64,000 bases of DNA from Streptomyces sp. NBC_00572 (GTDB lineage: Bacteria > Actinomycetota > Actinomycetes > Streptomycetales > Streptomycetaceae). The translations under genes and the position numbers were made by a program. The notes below the pieces were generated by a model that was not told where the DNA came from, did no database searches, and was given only the letters and a program-made list of their open reading frames with translations. The stretch covers positions 5,208,001 through 5,272,000 of the forward strand of contig NZ_JAPENX010000001.1 of NCBI RefSeq assembly GCF_026341815.1, written 5' to 3'. Shown in pieces: positions 58,465-64,000 of this stretch; position 1 is the stretch's first letter; every line of letters begins with the position of its first letter.

Positions 58465-59415
58465 ATGGATCAGAACTGCCGCGGAGCGACGACGCACGTC
58501 CCCGGGGAGTTCGTCCACCGAGCGGACCCCGCCGACATCTTTCCCACCGGCTGGACGCAGCGGGGAGAGAACCGATTCTCCGTCTCTGCTCACTGGCCCG
58601 CCTCACATCCCTTCTTCTCTCCGGTGACAGGCGACCGGCACGACCCCGTTCTGGTGGCCGAGACGATACGCCAGGCCACCATGCTCGTCGCTCATGCGGA
58701 ACTGGGGGTACCCGTGGACGACCAGTTCGTCATGTGGGACCTCCATTTCACCGCAGACCCCGCGGCACTCGCCGTCAACGGCCTCCCGTCGAACGTCACC
58801 GTCGACATCCACTTCCCCGACCTGGGCACCCGCCGCGGCCGTGCCAGGAACCTGCCCACCATCGTGCGGCTCACCCGGGGCGGACGCCCGCTCGCCACCG
58901 GCGGCGGCCTCGCCGGATACACCTCGGCCGCCGCCTACCGCCGGATTCGGGGCGACCGGATGGCGGCGCTCGGCAGGCCCGTCCCCCTGGTCCAGGGGGT
59001 CGCTCCGCACCTGGTGGGCCGCCGCCGACCGCAGGACGTCGTCCTCGGCCCGGGTGCCCGGGCGGGCCAGTGGCGGCTGAGGGTCGACACCAACCACTCC
59101 ATACTCTTCCGGCGCCAGAACGATCACGCGCCCGGGATGATGCTCCTCGAAGCCGCCCGGCAGGCCGCGATGATGACGACCGGCGGCGGAGTGTTCCTGC
59201 CCACCGCCGTGAACGTCTCCTTCGAGCGCTACGCCGAGCTCGACAGCCCCTGCTGGATCGAGGCCGAGGTCGTGCCCACCACCGACCGCTCGACGACCGT
59301 CGTCCGGGTCACGGGCCGGCAGAGGGGCCTGCCGGTCTTCGTGTGTACGCTCGCTTCCCCGTCCCCGGAACTCGCGGTGGCCGGAGTCGGCCTCGACGGC
59401 CGGCTGGCAGGCTGA
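58465..59415 (+). CDS. Gamma-butyrolactone synthase (AfsA/ScbA family)
   Basis: A 316-aa protein with two hotdog-like AfsA repeats: FVHRADPADIFPTGW, FSVSAHWPASHPFFSPVTGDRHDPVLVAETIRQATMLVAHAELGVPVDDQFVMWDLHF, and DHAPGMMLLEAARQAAMM with a C-terminal FERYAELDSPCWIEAEVV. AfsA joins a beta-ketoacyl-ACP to dihydroxyacetone phosphate, the committed step of A-factor-type signals. GAGGGGG precedes the ATG. It heads a three-gene operon. Confidence 0.93.
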   Translation: MDQNCRGATTHVPGEFVHRADPADIFPTGWTQRGENRFSVSAHWPASHPFFSPVTGDRHDPVLVAETIRQATMLVAHAELGVPVDDQFVMWDLHFTADPAALAVNGLPSNVTVDIHFPDLGTRRGRARNLPTIVRLTRGGRPLATGGGLAGYTSAAAYRRIRGDRMAALGRPVPLVQGVAPHLVGRRRPQDVVLGPGARAGQWRLRVDTNHSILFRRQNDHAPGMMLLEAARQAAMMTTGGGVFLPTAVNVSFERYAELDSPCWIEAEVVPTTDRSTTVVRVTGRQRGLPVFVCTLASPSPELAVAGVGLDGRLAG

Positions 59416-59429
59416 ACCGGAGCGGAACG

Positions 59430-60380
59430 ATGAGCCCTCGCATTCTGATCACCGGCGCGACCGGATTCATCGGCGCCCGGGTGGCGGCGACGGCGGCTTC
59501 GGCGAAGGAACCCACGCACGTACGCCTGCTCGTCCGTCGACCGGAGGCCGTCCCGGGCGAGCTCTCGTCGCCGGGGACGGAGATCGTCCCGGGCGACCTC
59601 CGGGACCCCGACTCGCTCCGTCGCGCCTGCGCGGGGACCGACGTCCTGATCCACTGCGCCTCGACGATCGGCGGCGACGCGGAACTGGCCCGCGCGGTCA
59701 ATGACGAGGGCACCCGCGCCCTGGTCGACGCGGCCGCGGCCGCCGGGGTGACCCGGATCGTCTCGCTGAGCACCGCCTCCGTCCACGGCCGCGGCCCCTT
59801 CCGGGCCGCCGCACCCGGCACCCTGCCGCTCGCCCCGGGCTCGGCCACCAGCCGCACCCGGGCGGCGGGCGACCGGCACGTCATGGACGCCGGCGGGACC
59901 GTCCTGCGACCTCATCTCGTGTACGGCACCGGCGACCGGCAGCTGATCCCCGGCCTGGTCCGGCTCCTCGCCGCCCTGCCGGGCCCCCTCGACGGCGGGA
60001 CCTCGCAGCACTCCCTGATCGACGTCGACAGCCTGGCGGGCGCCCTGCTCGGCGCGGCGCTGTCGCCGGCGACCGAGCCGGGGCCGTACTACGTCCAGCA
60101 CCCCGATCCGGTCCCGGTCGGGGAGCTGCTCGCGGTGGGCGAGGAGCTGCTCGGACGGCGGCTCGGGAAGCCCCGGGGGCCGACGGTGGACGTCACCACC
60201 GCCCGTGCGCTGTTCGCCGGAGTCCCCTTCGCGCTGCACCACCTGGACATGCTCGCCACCGACCACTGGTTCGCGGACGACCGCCCCTGGCGGGAGCTGG
60301 GCCGCGACCCGGGGCCGGGCTTCACCGCGGGGTTCGCGGACCACGTCGCGTGGTACCGCGGTCTCCTCGGCCATTCCTGA
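59430..60380 (+). CDS. NAD(P)-dependent epimerase/reductase of the GBL cluster
   Basis: A 316-aa extended-SDR protein: ILITGATGFIGARVA cofactor motif, GDLRDPDSLRRACAGTDVLIHCAS, LRPHLVYGTGDRQLIPGLVRLL. The usual YxxxK active-site pair is not obvious; the expected region reads SRTRAAGDRHVM, so the catalytic Tyr may be missing. Such genes accompany afsA homologues and are thought to act in reduction or tailoring of the lactone. It starts 14 nt after the synthase. Confidence 0.85.
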   Translation: MSPRILITGATGFIGARVAATAASAKEPTHVRLLVRRPEAVPGELSSPGTEIVPGDLRDPDSLRRACAGTDVLIHCASTIGGDAELARAVNDEGTRALVDAAAAAGVTRIVSLSTASVHGRGPFRAAAPGTLPLAPGSATSRTRAAGDRHVMDAGGTVLRPHLVYGTGDRQLIPGLVRLLAALPGPLDGGTSQHSLIDVDSLAGALLGAALSPATEPGPYYVQHPDPVPVGELLAVGEELLGRRLGKPRGPTVDVTTARALFAGVPFALHHLDMLATDHWFADDRPWRELGRDPGPGFTAGFADHVAWYRGLLGHS

Positions 60381-60402
60381 ACAGAAGGTAGGCACCACCG
60401 AC

Positions 60403-61167
60403 ATGTCCGCGTTGGCCGGCAGGACCGCGATCGTCACCGGGGCGAGCCGCGGCATCGGAAGAGGCATCGCCGAGCGGCTGGCCAGGGACGGAGCCCTGGT
60501 GGCCGTCCACTACGGGAGCAACGAGAAGGCCGCCCGCGAGACGGTGGAGATCATCGAGGAACGGGGCGGCCGCGCGTTCGCGATCCGCGCGGAACTGGAG
60601 GCTCCCGACGCCGTCGACACCTTCTACGCAGCCCTGGACGCGGGTCTGGCGGAGTGCGGTGCGGATCCCGGGTTCGACATCCTCGTCAACAACGCCGGCG
60701 CGAGCGGCTCGGGCCGGATCCAGCAGCTCGACACCGAGGTCTTCGACCGGCTGGTCACGATCAACGTGAAGGCCCCGCTCTTCCTCATCCAGCGGGGTCT
60801 CGACCGGCTGCGGGACGGCGGCCGGATCGTCAACATCTCCTCGGCGGCCACGAGGCACGCCTTCCCGGACTCGGTCACCTACGCGATGACCAAGGGGGCC
60901 GTCGACACCATGACCCTCGCCCTCGCCAAGGAGCTGGGGCCCCGGGGGATCACGGTCAACGCCGTGGCCCCCGGGTACATCGCGACGGACATGAACGCGC
61001 GACGCAGGGCGACCCCGGAGGCGAGCGCGGCCCTCGCGGCGCTCTCGGTCTTCAACCGGATCGGGACGCCGGCCGACATCGCGGACGTGGTCGCCTTCCT
61101 CGTCTCCGACGACGCGCGCTGGATCACCGGCCAGTACGTGGACGCCACGGGAGGGACCGCGCTCTGA
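60403..61167 (+). CDS. SDR-family 3-oxoacyl reductase-like enzyme of the GBL cluster
   Basis: A 254-aa classical SDR: VTGASRGIGRGIAERLA, NNAGASGSG, catalytic Ser in NISSAATRHAFPDSVTYAMTKGA (Tyr and Lys in YAMTK) and VAPGYIATDM. It probably reduces a keto group of the butyrolactone or its precursor, as ScbB/BarS1 do. Only one base lies between its stop and the stop of the convergent receptor gene. Confidence 0.9.
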   Translation: MSALAGRTAIVTGASRGIGRGIAERLARDGALVAVHYGSNEKAARETVEIIEERGGRAFAIRAELEAPDAVDTFYAALDAGLAECGADPGFDILVNNAGASGSGRIQQLDTEVFDRLVTINVKAPLFLIQRGLDRLRDGGRIVNISSAATRHAFPDSVTYAMTKGAVDTMTLALAKELGPRGITVNAVAPGYIATDMNARRRATPEASAALAALSVFNRIGTPADIADVVAFLVSDDARWITGQYVDATGGTAL

Positions 61168-61168
61168 T

Positions 61169-61822
61169 TCAGCCCACCGGGGCGTGTGCGCGGGGGGCGG
61201 GCACGGTCGAACTGCCCGCCGGTTCCAGACCGGCGAGCGTCCCGGGGGCGGCGAGCATCGGCAGGAGCGTCCGCCAAAGGCTCGTGACGGTGTCGGGCGA
61301 CAGCCACTCGTCGTTGTCCCGGCACAGTGCCTCAAGGCCGACGGTGGAGGCCACCACTGTGCGGACGACGTCCTGTTGACCGCCGTGGCCGGCGGCGAGC
61401 AGGCCCTCGTCGGCCGCCTCCGCGAGCCGTTGCTGTACGCAGCTCTGCCACTCCTGGCGCAGATTCAGGTCCGTACGGCTGCCCCGGGAGCAACTGAGCC
61501 GGAATCCCGCGCGTACGACGATGTCCTCGCGGAGCAGCCGGGCCAGGGAGTGTGAGGTGTCGGCCAGGTTCTGCAGGGCGTTCGAGCCCTGCCGGTAGAC
61601 GATCCGGGCGGTTCTTCGCAGGGCGGTCGTCGCCTCGGACTCGACGGCGGTGGCGATCGCCGCCTTGTTGTCGAAGTGGAAGTGGAGCGCGCCGGGGCTC
61701 ACGCCCGCTCCCGCGCTGATCGCCGACAACTTGGCCAGGGTGTAGCCGTGCTGGTCGAATTCCCTGGCCGCCGACTTGATCAGCGCGTCGCGGGTCCGTG
61801 TGGCCCGCTCTTGTTTGGTCAC
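61169..61822 (-). CDS. Second ArpA-type regulator (pseudo-GBL receptor, ScbR2-like)
   Basis: A 217-aa TetR protein: KQERATRTRDALIKSAAREFDQHGYTLAKLSAISAGAGVSPGALHFHFDNKAAIATAVE, the ScbR2/JadR2-like variant of the receptor HTH. These pseudo-receptors bind antibiotics or AREs rather than butyrolactones. The GTG has GGAG 7 nt upstream. The 5' region is long and has two ARE-like boxes. Confidence 0.9.
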   Translation of the reverse strand: MTKQERATRTRDALIKSAAREFDQHGYTLAKLSAISAGAGVSPGALHFHFDNKAAIATAVESEATTALRRTARIVYRQGSNALQNLADTSHSLARLLREDIVVRAGFRLSCSRGSRTDLNLRQEWQSCVQQRLAEAADEGLLAAGHGGQQDVVRTVVASTVGLEALCRDNDEWLSPDTVTSLWRTLLPMLAAPGTLAGLEPAGSSTVPAPRAHAPVG

Positions 61823-61895
61823 CCATGGCTCCAGTAGCACCGTGCGTCGCAGGGCACGGGTTTTGCGCCCCGTCGCGCCGTACCGCTCGACGACT

Positions 61896-61917
61896 CCAAA
61901 CCGACTGCTTGGTATTG
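61896..61917. promoter_or_regulatory. ARE-like box upstream of the pseudo-receptor gene
   Basis: CCAAACCGACT and GCTTGGTATTG form a 22-bp imperfect palindrome, 74 bp before the GTG start. It is the closest ARE to this gene. Confidence 0.5.
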
Positions 61918-62067
61918 TACGAGCTCTTCGTGCGCCCTTGAGCGCTTCGGTGCGGATCGGGCGGCCGGGCCTCTTCCCGAACGGAAGCGGAACGCGTACG
62001 AGGGTGGCGAGTTGGGCGGCGGGCGGGACGGTGGAATCGCTTCCGTGGCCGCGGTGCACCTCAACTC

Positions 62068-62089
62068 ACAAACCGAGCTACAGGTTTGT
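62068..62089. promoter_or_regulatory. Strong ARE: ACAAACC-N8-GGTTTGT
   Basis: A 22-bp element with perfect 7-bp arms, the best ARE match in the window. It lies 33 bp after the TetR remnant and 246 bp before the pseudo-receptor gene. The 299-bp gap it sits in (61823-62121) has no credible gene. Confidence 0.65.
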
Positions 62090-62121
62090 TTTCGATCGCG
62101 GACGAGACGCGGTGGATGTGC

Positions 62122-62414
62122 TCAGCGGCAGAGGGCCTGCTCGGCGGTGCCGGTGAGGGTCGCGGCGATCTGGTCCACCGTCAGCGAGCGTCCCGAGTGG
62201 AGCAGATCGAAGCTGTCGAAGGACGAGAGCAGCCGGAGGCGGTGACCCGCCTCGGCGGCGGTGACGTCCTCGCGGAGCAGCCCCTGCGTGCCGAGCCGAC
62301 GGGCGAGGTCGTCCACCTCGCGCACCATCCGCTCGAAGTCGCCGCGGTGCAGCAGGTCGGCGCCGAGGGCGTCGAAGAGTGTCCGATGAAAGACGCTGTC
62401 CGCGCGGGCGCCGA
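62122..62414 (-). pseudogene. 3' remnant of a TetR-family regulator gene
   Basis: The frame ending at 62122 reads FHRTLFDALGADLL, DFERMVREVDDLARRLGTQGLL, LRLLSSFDSFDLLHSGRSL and TVDQIAATLTGTAEQALCR, very like the C-terminal domain of actinobacterial TetR proteins. There is no start codon or HTH upstream; that frame runs into the DUF2231 gene out of frame. About 95 codons survive. It is probably a deletion remnant next to the GBL genes. Confidence 0.55.
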
Positions 62415-63014
62415 TCAGGCGGCGTCCGGCGTGGTCGCGGTGGCCGGGCTCCGGTGATGGGCCAGGTGGCCGCCGAGCGCACCGGTGAAACCCACCGCGA
62501 GCAGTCCCGTGAAACCGAGGGCCCGACCCGGGCCGGAGTCGCGGTCGCCGCGCCGGGCGGCGAAGGACGCCGCGTAGAGGACCACGGCCGTGACGTTCGC
62601 CGCCGCGTGCACCAGTCCCACGCGCCGCCGCGGCAGGTCGAGCTCCGCCCAGTCGACCCAGCCCGAGATCGCGGCGGGAGCGACCGCGACGAGCCCGACG
62701 CCGATCAGCGTCCGGGCGGCCCGGCGCTCGTCGGGAAGGAGATCGAGCACGGCGGCGGACAGCCATGCCCCGATCGGCACCTGTACGAGGAGCGGGTGGA
62801 CGGGGTGCCCGAGCCCGTGACCCCGCAGCACGTCCCGGCCGCGCCCCAGGGGTACGGCCCGCACCACTCTCCGCATGCCGTCGGCGGCACCGTCCAGGGC
62901 CGACGTGCCTTCCAAGCGGTCCATCACGCGCGGTATCCACCCGGAGTCCGGGGCCGACCCCGCGGCGACGCCTGCCTCGCGGGCATCGGAGTCTCGTATC
63001 GGTGATTCGTTCAT
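62415..63014 (-). CDS. DUF2231 membrane protein
   Basis: A 199-aa protein with four predicted membrane segments in the DUF2231 pattern: GHPVHPLLVQVPIGAWLSAAVLDLL, ARTLIGVGLVAVAPAAISGWVDW, VGLVHAAANVTAVVLYAASFAAR and FTGLLAVGFTGALGGHLAHH. A haem-like His arrangement is possible but unproven. The function is unknown. Its stop abuts the TetR remnant. Confidence 0.85.
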   Translation of the reverse strand: MNESPIRDSDAREAGVAAGSAPDSGWIPRVMDRLEGTSALDGAADGMRRVVRAVPLGRGRDVLRGHGLGHPVHPLLVQVPIGAWLSAAVLDLLPDERRAARTLIGVGLVAVAPAAISGWVDWAELDLPRRRVGLVHAAANVTAVVLYAASFAARRGDRDSGPGRALGFTGLLAVGFTGALGGHLAHHRSPATATTPDAA

Positions 63015-63072
63015 ACGGGGTGAATCCCCGCATTCCGCCCTCTGAAACGGCGCGTGCGCCGCCCGGTACGGC

Positions 63073-63576
63073 TCATACCCGAGGGTGGGTCGTCACCACC
63101 ACCACGCCCGCGAGCAGCACCACGTTCTTGACCACGAATTCGCCCACCATGGTGAGCAGCAGCGGGTTGGAGTGGGTGAACGCCACCGACGGAGTCAGGA
63201 CGAGCACCGCGAAGGTGCCGCAGAGATGGGCGGCGAGCACCGGCAGGGCCACCGCGCGGGCACGCCCCGACATCAGCCAGAGGCCGAGCGCCACCTCCGC
63301 CCAGCCGAGCGTCGGCACGAACCAGCCGCCGGCCGGGAACGGCATGACGGCGACGACGAGCGCGGCCGCCGGGCTGAGCCCGATGACCTTGAGGACCCCG
63401 AACCACACGAACACGCCGCCGAGGCCGGCTCTCAGCATGCCCAGGCCGTAGTGGTGCAGCCGTGGCGCGATCCGGTCGAAGAGGCCGTGTGCGGCCGGGA
63501 GGGTGGCGGGCGGCGGGGTGGACGTCCCCTGGGCGGGGGCCGTGGCGGCAGGTGTCACCTGGGAGGAAACGGTCAT
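63073..63576 (-). CDS. DoxX-family membrane protein
   Basis: A 167-aa four-helix membrane protein: LGMLRAGLGGVFVWFGVLKVIGLSPAAALV, GWAEVALGLWLMSG, ALPVLAAHLCGTFAVLVLTPSVAF and LTMVGEFVVKNVVLLAGVVVV. The order fits DoxX/DoxD-like proteins, which are linked to quinone or redox chemistry. GGAG lies 10 nt before the ATG. Confidence 0.82.
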   Translation of the reverse strand: MTVSSQVTPAATAPAQGTSTPPPATLPAAHGLFDRIAPRLHHYGLGMLRAGLGGVFVWFGVLKVIGLSPAAALVVAVMPFPAGGWFVPTLGWAEVALGLWLMSGRARAVALPVLAAHLCGTFAVLVLTPSVAFTHSNPLLLTMVGEFVVKNVVLLAGVVVVTTHPRV

Positions 63577-63845
63577 GCGCGGGCATCTCCATCACGAGTC
63601 GACGCGGGGGCCGGGCGGGGCCGGGCGGGCGGATCGAGGCCGGTGGGGCGGAGCCGGGGCGCGGACCGTTCGGATCGCGCCGAAATCCCGGCAGGAGGGT
63701 CGGACGCCGTGGCCACGCTAACCACGTCCCGGGCACCCCTGCGACGCCCATCGCTTCCTTGCATGCCTGCGATGAAAGAAGTCGATCGGGCGTTGCCGGA
63801 CGCGATCAAATCTCGCCAGCCTGAGCACTGTTCGAGTTTGTGTTT
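63577..63845. other. Gene-free segment
   Basis: 269 bp between the DoxX gene and the repeat tract. I see no convincing ORF. The last 100 bp (GAAAGAAGTCGATC, ATCAAATCTCGCC, CACTGTTCGAGTTTG) are AT-richer and may contain the promoter of the rightmost gene. Confidence 0.4.
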
Positions 63846-63895
63846 GATCCATGGGCTGATCCACGGACCGACCCATGGACCTGATCCACGGACCC
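63846..63895. repeat. Four tandem 12-13-bp repeats, GATCCAYGGRCY
   Basis: GATCCATGGGCT, GATCCACGGACC, GACCCATGGACCT and GATCCACGGACCC follow each other without gaps. They lie 46 bp before the next start codon, one repeat per helical turn or slightly more, as in an array of protein sites. Confidence 0.75.
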
Positions 63896-63940
63896 GGACC
63901 GCGTCCATCCGATCCCGGCATCATGCGAAGGAACCCACGG

Positions 63941-64000
63941 ATGTCCCACCGACCCGCCGCCCCCGCCTCCACCACGACCCCCGAGGCCCGCACAGCGCTC
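63941..64000 (+). CDS. 5' end of a gene running off the window
   Basis: ATG at 63941 with AAGGAA about 10 nt upstream opens MSHRPAAPASTTTPEARTAL, still in frame at the window end. An ATG at 63923 is an in-frame alternative. Too little to identify a family; the Pro/Ala/Thr-rich start is common in cytoplasmic Streptomyces proteins. Confidence 0.4.
   Translation, partial: MSHRPAAPASTTTPEARTAL

Noticed and set aside
61165..61171. The 1-nt gap between convergent SDR and pseudo-receptor stops as a fused or frameshifted gene
   Set aside because: Both proteins end at the expected family length; it is simply very tight convergent packing.
62122..63033. One 303-aa gene on the minus strand covering the TetR-like tail and DUF2231
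   Set aside because: Its first 200 residues are Arg-rich shadow of DUF2231 in another frame; only the last 95 codons resemble a protein family, so it was split into a remnant and the DUF2231 gene.
1..64000. tRNA, rRNA, CRISPR array, insertion sequence or prophage
   Set aside because: No cloverleaf, rRNA core, regularly spaced repeat or transposase/integrase was seen on reading both strands; a dedicated search could still find a divergent tRNA.

Overview
The window is about 72% GC chromosomal DNA from a Streptomyces or close relative. The evidence is pervasive G/C third positions, frequent GTG/TTG starts, several likely leaderless genes, and Streptomyces-type families: a gamma-butyrolactone (GBL) synthase with ArpA/ScbR-type receptors, an HbpS-like haem protein, DUF2637 and a PucR-linked xanthine dehydrogenase. 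I see no rRNA, tRNA, CRISPR array, transposase or prophage.

Left end (1-6250, minus strand): a sulfate assimilation operon reading sir, a 59-aa zinc ribbon, cysH, cysC, cysD, cysN, a 33-aa ORF, then the start of a sulfonate/nitrate-type binding lipoprotein. The junctions from sir to the 33-aa ORF all overlap by 1 or 4 nt. A 27-aa leader peptide of the actinobacterial SRRHVDL type lies upstream of sir. Next (6287-18538) come single genes: a GNAT acetyltransferase, a GAF regulator, an AidB-like flavoprotein divergent from a YihY/BrkB protein, an AraC regulator, a VOC protein, an RsgA paralogue preceded by a strongly initiated 23-aa ORF, an Ada-AlkA fusion with a collapsed AlkA catalytic loop, a PPOX-fold enzyme, a DUF456 protein and a TrmB/LuxR regulator.

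Middle (18772-33177): a large secreted subtilisin, a proline-rich PP2C-like protein, a PoxB-like ThDP enzyme, an anti-sigma-like ATPase, a DUF2637 protein, an FhuF-like iron-sulfur protein behind an iron box, a GntR regulator, a lipoprotein, an NTPase with WD40-like repeats and a TPR-like protein. At 33468-42309 PucR faces a purine locus: three xanthine dehydrogenase subunits, an NCS2 permease and XdhC. A ROK regulator and a predicted secreted TNT toxin with a coupled small partner gene follow.

Right part (45033-57525): a TetR/acyl-CoA dehydrogenase pair with an operator between them; an HbpS-like gene, an ankyrin gene and a gene that fuses an SPFH (stomatin) domain to a complete Ser/Thr kinase, which is the most unusual gene here; a cyanate locus (cynR-type LysR, carbonic anhydrase, cyanase); and an acyl-CoA oxidation module (TetR, Zn-ribbon/OB-fold protein, acyl-CoA dehydrogenase, EtfB, EtfA) tied together by repeated GGCAC-N3-GTGCC palindromes.

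Right end (57654-64000): a GBL signalling cluster with a ScbR-like receptor divergent from an AfsA-like synthase, an epimerase and an SDR, then a second ArpA-type regulator with ARE-like boxes. A TetR 3' remnant, DUF2231 and DoxX membrane proteins follow. A tandem-repeat tract precedes a gene that runs off the window.
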